From the NCBI GenBank assembly GCA_019751915.1, contig JAIEMS010000025.1, forward strand, positions 1-44,385: a stretch of DNA of 44,385 nucleotides, read 5' to 3'. A model generated the notes under the pieces. That model was given only the letters and a program-made list of their open reading frames with translations. It searched no databases and was not told the origin of the DNA. The position numbers and the translations under genes were made by a program. Position 1 is the first letter of the stretch, and each line of letters starts with the position of its first letter. Shown piece after piece: positions 16,563 through 24,169 of this stretch. This DNA comes from Burkholderiaceae bacterium (GTDB taxonomy: Bacteria > Pseudomonadota > Gammaproteobacteria > Burkholderiales > Burkholderiaceae_C).

Positions 16563-17816
16563 TTAAAAAATCTGTCCTGCTGCAGTATTGGGCAGGCTGG
16601 TTACGTTGTCGAGCTGATTTGAATCCATTCCACCGTCCATGGCAATTTGCTCTAGGCCGCGCGCCAGCGATGAGACGCTGGGGTTTTCTACAAAAAAACA
16701 GCGTTTGCCAGTGCGCTTGCAAAAATCTTTGACCTTCCAGTAGGCGTTGTGGCTAATACAGCCGGTCTGACAAATCACCAAATCTGCTGCTGAGAGGCTG
16801 GCATCGAGAATATTTTGGTTGTTTTCTACCCCACCATCGTGGTGGTAAAAACGTGCCCCCACTTTTTCAACCACCTCGCGGTAGTTCGCAATACTGCCGT
16901 TGCGTCCTCCAACGCAGAGCACGGTTTTGTCTTGCAGGTAGACGGTGACTGGCGAGGTGGCTGGTATGGGGTGCTGTGGCTCTTGGAGCGCTGCCGGATC
17001 CGAGGACAGTATGTCCAGCGATCTCATGGCACCGCTGAGTTTTTGTCGTAAATCCGCATTGGTGGCTTCCAGTGCTGACTGTCTGGTTGCCATTTGCTCA
17101 ATTTTCTTTTGAAGGCGAGAAGCGTTTTCAAAGTCTGGTATCGAGGCCTTCAGGGCTTCTAAACTTTGGGACAAGAGGGTGATTTGGCGCTCACTTCCAA
17201 GGTGAATGGTTCGCAGCCGAGCCGTCTCTGCCGTCAAGCGTTCAATTTCGACCGATTTTTCACGCAAAATTCGCGTACAGCGTTCTTGGGCCTTGCCAAG
17301 CTCACGGCTGACCACCGCATGTTCTTGCAGCAGGGCATTAAATTTGGACACATCAGCACGAATGACGGCACCGACTTGGTGCTGAATCATGTGCATGTCG
17401 TGCAGTAACACCTGTTGCAGAGTTTCGTCACAGCGCGGGTGGGTCAATGCGGCCCAAAATGCGCCCGCAATGTCGCATTCATCGACAGCAAGCGCCCACA
17501 TTTGCGCGACTGCCTCGGTGGTCTTGGCCGCCCGGTAGGCCTGTACCTTGCCCGAATACCGCCTCTCTAACTCATTTTGGAGTAACTCAGACAAGCGGTT
17601 GCGGCTGGCACACTCGGCTGTGGCACCCACATGAACCTCGTAGTCAGTCGCCAGCACCCTTGCACCCAGTGCTTTGTGAACAAAATGGCGCAAAGTATCG
17701 AGCGGCAGACACACCCCAACCACAGGACAATGGCATTCGGCTGGCAAATCCCAAAGTCGTCGTCGACGCGATCCTTGAGAGGCAGGAAAAACAGTGGGAG
17801 CACATTGATCGCACAT
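16563..17816 (-). CDS. DUF2325 domain protein with N-terminal cysteine cluster
   Basis: 417 residues from the ATG at 17816, chosen because AGGAAG lies just upstream; an ATG 39 bases earlier is also in frame. The first 36 residues contain Cys2, Cys5, Cys28, His29, Cys30 and Cys36. The middle has a predicted coiled coil (KSVEIERLTAETARLRTIH and following). The C-terminus is DUF2325: TVLCVGGRNGSIANYREVVEKVG, HHDGGVENN, ADLVICQTGCISHNAYWKVKDFCKRTGKRCFF. Function of DUF2325 is unknown; pairing with a ferritin-like gene behind a Fur-box-like site suggests a role in iron or haem handling (inference). Confidence 0.8.
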   Translation of the reverse strand: MCDQCAPTVFPASQGSRRRRLWDLPAECHCPVVGVCLPLDTLRHFVHKALGARVLATDYEVHVGATAECASRNRLSELLQNELERRYSGKVQAYRAAKTTEAVAQMWALAVDECDIAGAFWAALTHPRCDETLQQVLLHDMHMIQHQVGAVIRADVSKFNALLQEHAVVSRELGKAQERCTRILREKSVEIERLTAETARLRTIHLGSERQITLLSQSLEALKASIPDFENASRLQKKIEQMATRQSALEATNADLRQKLSGAMRSLDILSSDPAALQEPQHPIPATSPVTVYLQDKTVLCVGGRNGSIANYREVVEKVGARFYHHDGGVENNQNILDASLSAADLVICQTGCISHNAYWKVKDFCKRTGKRCFFVENPSVSSLARGLEQIAMDGGMDSNQLDNVTSLPNTAAGQIF

Positions 17817-17878
17817 AGGACTTCCTATCAGATGCTGAATAGTTTGATGCGCCATCTATGGCCCAATGTTGGATCTTA

Positions 17879-17897
17879 AATGAGAATGGTTTCTATT
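17879..17897. promoter_or_regulatory. Fur-box-like site
   Basis: AATGAGAATGGTTTCTATT matches 15 of 19 positions of the common betaproteobacterial Fur-box form AATGAGAATGATTCTCATT. It lies between the divergent DUF2325/ferritin operon (start 17816) and the AraC-type gene (start 17942), so it could govern either. Iron control is inference from motif and neighbours. Confidence 0.55.
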
Positions 17898-17941
17898 ACA
17901 AGAAGTCCAATAAACCTAATTCCAGTCCAAGGTTTCCCAGC

Positions 17942-18979
17942 ATGACTCCATCAGCAAGCTCCCCAAGAAACAACCATGCGGCAACGCCCATGGCCTTTGT
18001 CAAAGCGATTGTGCAAGCCTGCGAAAAGGCCGGTTTGGTGCCCAGTGATTTGCTCAAGCAGGCACAAATTACGCCAGAGGAAGTGGAAAACCCTGATGCC
18101 AGAATCACCGCTTGGCAGTTTGAGCGCTTGTCCGGGTTGGCCATGCAGGCGCTGGACGATGAAGCGCTGGGCTGGTTCAGTCGCCGCCTGCCTTGGGGCA
18201 GCTACGGTATGTTGGCGCGCGCGTCCATCAGTGCGCCCACGCTGGGGGTGGCGCTGACGCGCTGGTGCCGCCACCACGGTTTGCTCACCGACGACATTGC
18301 CTTGCACCTCGAAAGCAAAGATGGAACCGCCACGCTGGCCCTGACACCACGGCGCAATCTCGGGGTGTTTACCGAGTTTTGCCCGGTCTCGGTGTTGCGC
18401 AACGCCCACGGGCTGGCGTGTTGGCTGATTGATTCGCGCATTCCGTTGCAAGGGGTGCAATTTGCGTTCGATGCGCCCGCACACCACGGTGTGTATCCGC
18501 TGCTGTTTCCGGGGCCAGTGCAGTTTGCCAGTGCGCCCACGGCGCTGCGCTTTGATGCCCGTTACCTGAGCCTGCCACTGGCGCGCGACGAGGCTGCGCT
18601 GCGCCAAATGCTGCAACGTGCCCTGCCGCTGACCGTACTGCAATACCGGCGCGACCGCCTGCTGGTGCAACGTGTACGCCAAGCGCTGGCCGCTGAACCC
18701 GACACCGCCCACAGCGCCGAGACGTTGGCCCAGCGCCTGCTGCTGTCGCCGCGCACGTTGCACCGCCAGCTCAAGGAAGAAGGGGCCTCGCTGCAAGGCA
18801 TCAAAGACGAAGTGCGCCGTGAGCGTGCCATTGCCCTGTTGCACCGCACCGAGCGCCCAATCAAACAGGTGGCGCGGCTGGCGGGGTTTGTCAACGATAA
18901 AAGTTTTATCCGCGCCTTCAAGGGCTGGACGGGGCAGTCACCGGCTGAGTTTCGGCGCAGCGCCAAAACTACCGGATAG
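17942..18979 (+). CDS. AraC-family transcriptional regulator (OruR/arabinose-binding-like N-domain)
   Basis: 345 residues from the ATG at 17942; a Met at residue 17 (MAFVKAIV) is an alternative. The N-terminal ~200 residues follow the Arabinose_bd type (AFVKAIVQACEKAGLVPSDLLKQAQI, LGWFSRRLPWGSYGMLARA, LPLARDEAALRQML). The C-terminal ~100 residues hold the AraC double helix-turn-helix, with SAETLAQRLLLSPRTLHRQLKEEGASLQ and IKQVARLAGFVNDKSFIRAFKGWTGQSPAEFR. By family knowledge a ligand-responsive activator. Divergent from the DUF2325/ferritin pair and just upstream of doxX-pirin, so both are possible targets; the ligand is unknown. Confidence 0.9.
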   Translation: MTPSASSPRNNHAATPMAFVKAIVQACEKAGLVPSDLLKQAQITPEEVENPDARITAWQFERLSGLAMQALDDEALGWFSRRLPWGSYGMLARASISAPTLGVALTRWCRHHGLLTDDIALHLESKDGTATLALTPRRNLGVFTEFCPVSVLRNAHGLACWLIDSRIPLQGVQFAFDAPAHHGVYPLLFPGPVQFASAPTALRFDARYLSLPLARDEAALRQMLQRALPLTVLQYRRDRLLVQRVRQALAAEPDTAHSAETLAQRLLLSPRTLHRQLKEEGASLQGIKDEVRRERAIALLHRTERPIKQVARLAGFVNDKSFIRAFKGWTGQSPAEFRRSAKTTG

Positions 18980-18982
18980 CAT

Positions 18983-19000
18983 TGTTCTATTTATAGAACA
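18983..19000 (+). promoter_or_regulatory. 18-bp palindromic operator candidate upstream of doxX
   Basis: TGTTCTAT-TT-ATAGAACA, perfect 8-bp arms, starts 4 bases after the AraC gene stop and lies ~135 bp before doxX. No T-tract follows, so an operator is more likely than a terminator. A partial half-like sequence TGTTGTCTATTTTG follows at 19003. Confidence 0.5.
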
Positions 19001-19059
19001 GTGTTGTCTATTTTGCGGTATTTCCAACGCCATTGATTGCAAATACAGTACGTTCATTG

Positions 19060-19087
19060 CAAAGAACACCGTTGCTGGCGTTCTTTG
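19060..19087 (+). promoter_or_regulatory. Second inverted repeat upstream of doxX
   Basis: CAAAGAAC (19060-19067) and GTTCTTTG (19080-19087) form 8-bp arms with a 12-base spacer, about 50 bases before the doxX ATG. It shares the GAAC/GTTC core with the palindrome at 18983. Confidence 0.35.
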
Positions 19088-19134
19088 ATTCGATTTTCAA
19101 CCGTCTGTTTTGCTCTACTGTGAGGAAGTTCACC

Positions 19135-19545
19135 ATGTCCAAGTCCGTTCAGAATGCCCTTGATCTGGCCGCACGTTTGCTTTTTGTCGTGCTGTTTTTA
19201 CCGGCTGGTATTGGCAAATTGACGGGTTTTTCCGGTACGGTGGGCTACATCGCTGCCGCAGGCTTGCCCTTGCCTGCGCTGGGTGCCGCCATCGCCATGG
19301 TGGTCGAAATCGCCGCCAGTTTGGCGCTGCTGGCCGGGTTTGGTACGCGCATTGCGGCCTTGGTGCTGGCAGTGTTTACCTTGGCAGCGAGTTTCTTTTT
19401 TCATGCCTATTGGGCGGCTCCCGCAGCGCAAGCGTATGTGACCCAATTGCTCTTTTTTAAGAATATCGCTGTGGCCGGTGGCTTGTTGGCATTGGCTGCG
19501 AATGGGGCCGGTGGCTGGAGTTTGGATGCCCGCCGCCAACGGTGA
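19135..19545 (+). CDS. DoxX-family membrane protein
   Basis: 136 residues from the ATG at 19135, preceded by GAGGAAG. Four hydrophobic segments: LAARLLFVVLFLPAGIGKLTGF at the start (the typical DoxX first helix with GxxKL), VGYIAAAGLPLPALGAAIAMVVEIAASLALL, GTRIAALVLAVFTLAASFFF, and the last one near FFKNIAVAGGLLALAA. Length and order fit the DoxX family. Inner-membrane protein; by family knowledge associated with redox and thiol stress, mechanism unknown. Only 31 bases separate it from the pirin gene, and doxX-pirin is a recurrent pair in proteobacteria. Confidence 0.88.
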   Translation: MSKSVQNALDLAARLLFVVLFLPAGIGKLTGFSGTVGYIAAAGLPLPALGAAIAMVVEIAASLALLAGFGTRIAALVLAVFTLAASFFFHAYWAAPAAQAYVTQLLFFKNIAVAGGLLALAANGAGGWSLDARRQR

Positions 19546-19576
19546 CAATGAACAGCAAAAGCACACGGAGATAAAG

Positions 19577-20461
19577 ATGAACACCACAACCCCCATCTCC
19601 ACAGTGACGCTGTCTCGCATGGTCGAGCACATCGTCGCAGGTCGGGCCACTTCGGATGGCGCAGGTGTCAAACTTACCCGCGTGCTGACGCATGACCTGC
19701 AGCAGCGGCTTGACCCGTTCTTGATGCTGGATGCTTTTGGCAGCGAGAACCCCGATGATTACATCGCCGGTTTTCCTGACCACCCGCACCGTGGTTTTGA
19801 GGCCGTGACCTACATGATTGCTGGGCGGATGCGCCACCGCGATAGCGCTGGGCACGAGGGCTTGCTTGAAAACGGTGGGGTGCAATGGATGACGGCTGCA
19901 CGGGGCGTAATCCACTCAGAAATCCCTGAGCAAGAAGAAGGCGTGATGGAGGGCTTTCAGCTCTGGCTGAACTTGCACAGCAGCGAGAAAATGAATGCGC
20001 CGTGGTACCGCGACTTCCAAAACGCCGATCTGCCGCAATGGGTAACGCCCCAAGGGGTGGCGGTCACGGTCATTGCTGGCGAGAGCCACGGCATCAAGGG
20101 GGCTGTGACCCGCGAAATCACCCAGCCTCTGTATTTGGATTTGCACTTGCCCCGGGGTGCCCGCTTTGAGCAAGTGCTGGCCCCGACACACAATGCTTTT
20201 CTGTACGTGTACCGTGGCGAAATTACGGTGTCTGGTCAATCCATTCCCGCGCAGCGGATGGCTATTTTGACCAATACTGCCGCAGCCGATGGCGTGGTGT
20301 TGCAGGCCAGCACCGATGCCAAGGTGTTGTTGATTGCGGGCCAACCGCTCAATGAACCCATCGTCCAGCATGGGCCTTTTGTTATGAACTCAGCGCAAGA
20401 GATTCACCAAGCGTTGAGCGATTTTCGGGCCGGTCGTTTGGGCGAAATGCCTCCGGCGTAG
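19577..20461 (+). CDS. Pirin-family bicupin (putative quercetin 2,3-dioxygenase-like)
   Basis: 294 residues from the ATG at 19577, ACGGAG upstream. The N-terminal cupin holds the metal site: His69 and His71 in DHPHRGFEAVTYM, then His113 and Glu115 in ARGVIHSEIP, matching the H-x-H...H-x-E spacing of pirins. HRDSAGHEGLLENGGVQWMTA is a family block. The C-terminal cupin continues to APTHNAFLYVYRGEITV and is followed by GQPLNEPIVQHGPFVMN. Cytosolic iron protein; some members are quercetinases, others redox regulators. Probably one transcript with doxX. Confidence 0.93.
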   Translation: MNTTTPISTVTLSRMVEHIVAGRATSDGAGVKLTRVLTHDLQQRLDPFLMLDAFGSENPDDYIAGFPDHPHRGFEAVTYMIAGRMRHRDSAGHEGLLENGGVQWMTAARGVIHSEIPEQEEGVMEGFQLWLNLHSSEKMNAPWYRDFQNADLPQWVTPQGVAVTVIAGESHGIKGAVTREITQPLYLDLHLPRGARFEQVLAPTHNAFLYVYRGEITVSGQSIPAQRMAILTNTAAADGVVLQASTDAKVLLIAGQPLNEPIVQHGPFVMNSAQEIHQALSDFRAGRLGEMPPA

Positions 20462-20477
20462 TCGGTGCTCGCGTGGC

Positions 20478-21161
20478 TTAGTCGTCGAGCAGTGCTGGCA
20501 GCTCGTCCATGTGGCGCATCACCTGCACCGCACCGGCAGCACGCAGTGCTCCCGGTGCTGCGGTGCCGGCACGCGCAGAGCTGTAGCCCACTACGGTAGC
20601 GCCTGCGGCGACACCGGCCCGCACGCCGGTCACGGTGTCTTCGACCACCAAACAGCGTGCCGGGGCAACCCCCAAGGCGGTAGCAGCGGCTAGATAGACA
20701 TCGGGTGCGGGCTTGGTGGCGGGCATTTCGTGGCCGCTAAAAACCATGCCTTCAAAGTACGCTGCCATGCCCATTTGGGCCAGTTGCAGTTCGACCTTGA
20801 AGCGGTCGGCCCCTGACGCACAGGCAATGCGCCCTTGCAGCCGCCCATGCACAGCGCGCACCGCTTCGAGTGCCCCGGCAATCGGGGTCAGCTGGGTTTG
20901 CAAGGCGCTGTTGCGGCGGGCGTAGAACTCGGCCATCCAAGCATCGGTCAGGGGTTTGCCGGTGTGCGCCTCGATGCGGGCGGCCTCGCTGCGGACGGTT
21001 TTGCCGACAAAGGTTTGCATGCACTCGGCCAGCGAGATCGTCCAGCCGGACTCGTTGAGCATTTGGCACAGCACAGTGTGGGTGATGGTTTCGCTGTCGG
21101 CGAGAACGCCATCGCAATCGAACAGGACAGCATCAAAACGCAGAGGATTCATTTTGCTCAT
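20478..21161 (-). CDS. HAD-superfamily phosphatase (beta-phosphoglucomutase/phosphoglycolate-phosphatase-like)
   Basis: 227 residues. Motif I is DAVLFDCDGVLADSETI (nucleophile and acid/base Asp pair), motif II lies in GRIACASGADRFKVEL, the lysine in ATKPAPDVYLAAATALG, and motif IV is CLVVEDTVTGVRAGVAAG. The helical cap between motifs I and II places it in HAD subfamily IA. Substrate is a small phosphate ester, not determined. The ATG at 21161 lies 10 bases from a palindromic repeat and has no Shine-Dalgarno; an ATG at 21152 is possible. Convergent with pirin (16 bases apart). Confidence 0.87.
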   Translation of the reverse strand: MSKMNPLRFDAVLFDCDGVLADSETITHTVLCQMLNESGWTISLAECMQTFVGKTVRSEAARIEAHTGKPLTDAWMAEFYARRNSALQTQLTPIAGALEAVRAVHGRLQGRIACASGADRFKVELQLAQMGMAAYFEGMVFSGHEMPATKPAPDVYLAAATALGVAPARCLVVEDTVTGVRAGVAAGATVVGYSSARAGTAAPGALRAAGAVQVMRHMDELPALLDD

Positions 21162-21170
21162 TAATTGATA

Positions 21171-21203
21171 GCTGCTAGCGCTTATCTACCAAGCGCTAAC
21201 AGC
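21171..21203. repeat. Palindromic intergenic element, copy 1
   Basis: GCTGCTAGCGCTT (21171-21183) and AAGCGCTAACAGC (21191-21203) pair with one mismatch. The same element occurs at 28081 with nearly identical arms. It sits between the YchJ-like gene and the HAD gene, both minus strand. Confidence 0.75.
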
Positions 21204-21208
21204 CTTTT

Positions 21209-21664
21209 TTATTGAAAATCACCGTCCACATAGAACCAACGCGCCAGCGCCGCAGTGGCGGCATCGGTTGGCTCGGTGCAGCGGACAAACCGGCTGCGCT
21301 CGTGCAAGCGCACCGCCCGTCCCGCTTGGCGGTAACGGGCCACGAATTCGACCTCGGCACGGTCGGCATCGGCACCTGTGCCGGGCCAGTGCCCGCGCAC
21401 CTGCAAGCCCAACCAGCGGCTGTCGGTATCGAGTGCCAATGTCGCTGGGCGGGTGCTCGAATGCCACGTAGCGCGCAGGTAATCGGCTTGTCCCAACACA
21501 AAGGCGCTGTAGCGTGAGCGCATCAGGCTTTCGGCATCGGGGGCGGGGCTGGTGTCAAAGTGCCCGATGTAGCGGCCACAGCAGTCGGCATAGGCCAATG
21601 GCTTGCGCCGGGGCGACAAGCGCGCGCAAGGGCATGGGGCAGTGGGGTCAAAAATCGAGGGCAT
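21209..21664 (-). CDS. YchJ/UPF0225-like protein with N-terminal CPC...CC motif
   Basis: About 151 residues from the ATG at 21664; two other in-frame ATGs (21676, 21703) are open because no clear Shine-Dalgarno decides. The N-terminal block DPTAPCPCARLSPRRKPLAYADCCGRYI is the CPC...CC SEC-C-like motif, probably Zn-binding. Then come SLMRSRYSAFVLGQADYLRATWH and a cone-shaped NTF2-like domain ending VRLHERSRFVR and ALARWFYVDGDF, all standard for YchJ. Function unknown in the family. Confidence 0.82.
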   Translation of the reverse strand: MPSIFDPTAPCPCARLSPRRKPLAYADCCGRYIGHFDTSPAPDAESLMRSRYSAFVLGQADYLRATWHSSTRPATLALDTDSRWLGLQVRGHWPGTGADADRAEVEFVARYRQAGRAVRLHERSRFVRCTEPTDAATAALARWFYVDGDFQ

Positions 21665-21747
21665 AGCGCCGCGCATTGTCGGCGATGGTGGGCAGGGCTG
21701 CACAGGCTGGTACGGGCTGGTGCAGGAAAATTTCTAGCTAAATACGG

Positions 21748-21793
21748 TATTAGCGCTTATTCAGCAACGATTGGCAGCTCCTATTTTAGGAGC
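21748..21793. repeat. Palindromic intergenic element, degenerate copy 3
   Basis: TATTAGCGCTTAT (21748-21760) shares the core of the other copies; the second arm is lost. It ends in a separate perfect hairpin GCTCCTA-TTT-TAGGAGC (21777-21793). The following AGCAACTCAA also follows copy 2 at 28132, which supports common origin. Confidence 0.5.
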
Positions 21794-21796
21794 AAC

Positions 21797-22753
21797 TCAA
21801 GGCGAGGCTACTTCGACGCACGACGGCGAAAATGGCCGACGCACCACTTGCAACGTGACGTGGGCGATGTCAAACCGCTCGTGCAGCATCTCGGTGGCTG
21901 TGCGGTAGAAGGCATCGTCAGGGCAGGCCTCGGGCATCACCAAATGGGCTGTCAGGGCCACTTGCGAAGTGCCCATAGCCCAGATGTGCAGGTCGTGTAC
22001 CTGCGTGATACCCGCCAGCGCCAGCAAATGCGCGCGCACCGCTTGGGGGTCAATGTTGTCGGGTACCCCATCAAACAGCAAATGCAGCGACTGCGTTAGC
22101 AAGCCCCACGTGCCCAGCACAATCACCAATGCAATCAACAAACTGACCACAGGATCGAGCCAAACCCAGCCCTGCCACAGCGCCAGCGCCCCGGCCAGCA
22201 CTACGCCCGCCGACACCAGCGCATCGGCGGCCATGTGCAAAAACGCCCCCCGAATGTTCAGGTCGTGCGCCCGCCCGCGCATGAACAGCAAAGCCGTAGC
22301 GGTATTGACCACAATCCCCACCCCGGCCACCGCCATGATGGTGCCGGCCTGCGCCTGCACAGCGGCATCCGCCGACAGTAAACGCCCCACGGCCTCCCAC
22401 GCTAGGCCGCCCATAGCCACCAGCAGCAGCAAGGCATTGGCAAAAGCGGCCAAGATGGTGGCGCGCTTCCAGCCGTAAGTGTGCCGGTGGTTGGGCCGCA
22501 GTTTGAGCGCCAGCGCACCGCCCCATGCCAGCACCAAACCGGCCACATCGCTCAGGTTGTGACCGGCATCGGCCAGCAAAGCCAGCGAATTGACGCGCCA
22601 GCCATAAAAGGCCTCCACCGCTACAAACACCAAATTCAGCGTGATACCGATGGCAAAAGCGCGGTTGAAATTGGCCGGTGCGTGGCTGTGACCGTGACTG
22701 TGGTCATGGCCGTGGTGGTGGTGTGCACCTTGGTGAGAATGGGCTGAGGTCAT
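21797..22753 (-). CDS. Cation diffusion facilitator metal exporter (CzcD/ZitB-like)
   Basis: 318 residues. The N-terminus is a His-rich cytosolic loop (about 14 His within the first 26 residues). Six membrane segments follow: IGITLNLVFVAVEAFYGW, SLALLADAGHNLSDVAGLVLAW (the HxxxD metal site, helix 2), KRATILAAFANALLLLVAMGGLAW, TIMAVAGVGIVVNTATALL, LHMAADALVSAGVVLAGALALW (AxxxD site, helix 5), and LDPVVSLLIALVIVLGTWGL. The C-terminal domain includes VHDLHIWAMGTSQVALTAHLVM. By family knowledge a proton-driven exporter of Zn, Co or Cd from cytoplasm to periplasm. No metal regulator is adjacent. Confidence 0.93.
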   Translation of the reverse strand: MTSAHSHQGAHHHHGHDHSHGHSHAPANFNRAFAIGITLNLVFVAVEAFYGWRVNSLALLADAGHNLSDVAGLVLAWGGALALKLRPNHRHTYGWKRATILAAFANALLLLVAMGGLAWEAVGRLLSADAAVQAQAGTIMAVAGVGIVVNTATALLFMRGRAHDLNIRGAFLHMAADALVSAGVVLAGALALWQGWVWLDPVVSLLIALVIVLGTWGLLTQSLHLLFDGVPDNIDPQAVRAHLLALAGITQVHDLHIWAMGTSQVALTAHLVMPEACPDDAFYRTATEMLHERFDIAHVTLQVVRRPFSPSCVEVASP

Positions 22754-22783
22754 GATGGTGGTGCGATGGGGTAACGCACAAGG

Positions 22784-23488
22784 TTAGCGCATGGCCCCAA
22801 ACACCTTTTGGATGATGGCGCTGCCGCTGCCCACCGAGTCTTGGCGGATTTTCTTTTCTTCCTCGCCAATCATCAGGTACAGCCCATCGAGCGTTTTGCC
22901 GGTGACGTACTGGCCTAAGTTGGCATCTTCTTTTTTGACCACGCCAAAGTTGGCCGCTTTGCTGGCAAAGGCGTTGTAGGTTTGCGTCAGGCCGACCTTC
23001 TCGGTGGCTTGGTTGACCACGGGCAAAAAGCGCTCGCCCAGCGGCAGGCGGGTTTTGTCGGCAAAAAAGGTGGTGACTGAGGTATCGCCGCCGGTCAGGA
23101 TATTTTTGGCATCGGTCACCGACATGGTTTGCACGGCATTGACCAGCAAATCTTTGCCCATGGGCACCGCTGTTTCGGCGGCGCGGTTGATGCTGGTGAC
23201 CAGCTCGTCAATGCGCTTGCCTTGGCCGAAAGTCTTCATCAGCTTGGCTGCATCGTCCAAGTACCCCGGCAGGCCAATGCGCACTTTGGGATTGCCCAAA
23301 AAGCCATCTTGCTGGCCCAGCAGTGCTACGGCAGCCTCGGCCCCTTTGCCCAAGGCTGCTTTCAGGCCACTGCTGGCATCGGCGCTAGACAAATCGCCCA
23401 GCGACAAAGCCTGCGCTTGCTGGTAGGTGGCCAGCAACAGCAGACCCAGCGCACTGGCACCTGCACGGTGAAATTGACGACGCAACAT
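22784..23488 (-). CDS. DUF4197 exported protein
   Basis: 234 residues from the ATG at 23488 with AAGGA upstream. Signal peptide: RRQFHRAGASALGLLLLATYQQAQA, so the product is periplasmic. The mature part matches DUF4197: GLKAALGKGAEAAVALLGQQDGFLGNPKVRIGLP near the start, TSINRAAETAVP, MSVTDAKNILTGGDTSVTTFF, and TGKTLDGLYLMIGEEEKKIR at the end. Function unknown. Flanked by the CDF exporter and the Sel1 gene in the same direction; no functional link is evident. Confidence 0.87.
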   Translation of the reverse strand: MLRRQFHRAGASALGLLLLATYQQAQALSLGDLSSADASSGLKAALGKGAEAAVALLGQQDGFLGNPKVRIGLPGYLDDAAKLMKTFGQGKRIDELVTSINRAAETAVPMGKDLLVNAVQTMSVTDAKNILTGGDTSVTTFFADKTRLPLGERFLPVVNQATEKVGLTQTYNAFASKAANFGVVKKEDANLGQYVTGKTLDGLYLMIGEEEKKIRQDSVGSGSAIIQKVFGAMR

Positions 23489-23513
23489 AGATAAAGTCCT
23501 TGGAATTGAAAAA

Positions 23514-24128
23514 TCAGGGCACAACCAAACCGGGATAGCGTGGCCGCCAGTAGCGTGCCGCAGAGCGTGCCGATTCACGCTGCACATGCGTCAGTTGGGG
23601 GCCGAGCCGCTCGCGTTGGAGCATGGCCTCGTCGCTGCCCCAGCCGCTTTCGCTGGCAAGGCAGTACCAAAAATAGGCCTCGGTGCTGTCTTTGCTCACG
23701 CCTTGGCCGCGTTCGTACATGCCGCCCAGCAGCAACTGCGCTTTGTGAAAACCACTCTCAGCCGACTGGCGCATCCAGTAAGCGGCCAACCGATTGGATT
23801 GGGGCACTCCGTCGCCCTTGGCGTGCATCAGTGCCAGCGCCAATTGCGAGCGCGGCTCGCCCACATCGGCAGCGCGGCGAAACCAGTGCGCCGCCTGCTC
23901 GGCATTGCGCTCCATGCCCCGGCCTTGAAAGTAGCGCAGCGCCAGTTGGTACTGCGCTGGGACGTTGCCCAGCTCGGCATAGGCACGCAACTCGGGCAGT
24001 GCCGCGCCGCTTTCTTGGCTCAGTTCGGTGGTGTCCAGGGCAGGCAGCTCTACCGTTTGGGCCTGGGCCAGCGCCCCGGTCGTCAGCAAGGCCCATGTCA
24101 ATAACCAAACAGGTGCTTTTGTCTGCAT
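23514..24128 (-). CDS. Exported Sel1-repeat (TPR-like) protein
   Basis: 204 residues from the ATG at 24128, chosen because GGAG lies 8 bases upstream; an ATG at 24146 is in frame too. Signal peptide QTKAPVWLLTWALLTTGALAQAQ. Three Sel1 repeats follow from about residue 55: AQYQLALRYFQGRGMERNAEQAAHWFRRAAD, a second with AKGDGVPQSNRLAAYWMRQSAE, a third with YERGQGVSKDSTEAYFWYCLAS. Sel1 repeats mediate protein contacts; partners are unknown. 26 bases upstream of the DUF4197 gene, same direction. Confidence 0.85.
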   Translation of the reverse strand: MQTKAPVWLLTWALLTTGALAQAQTVELPALDTTELSQESGAALPELRAYAELGNVPAQYQLALRYFQGRGMERNAEQAAHWFRRAADVGEPRSQLALALMHAKGDGVPQSNRLAAYWMRQSAESGFHKAQLLLGGMYERGQGVSKDSTEAYFWYCLASESGWGSDEAMLQRERLGPQLTHVQRESARSAARYWRPRYPGLVVP

Positions 24129-24169
24129 CAACGCATCTCCGGCCATAGAAAGAGCGGCCCGTGCAAGGT

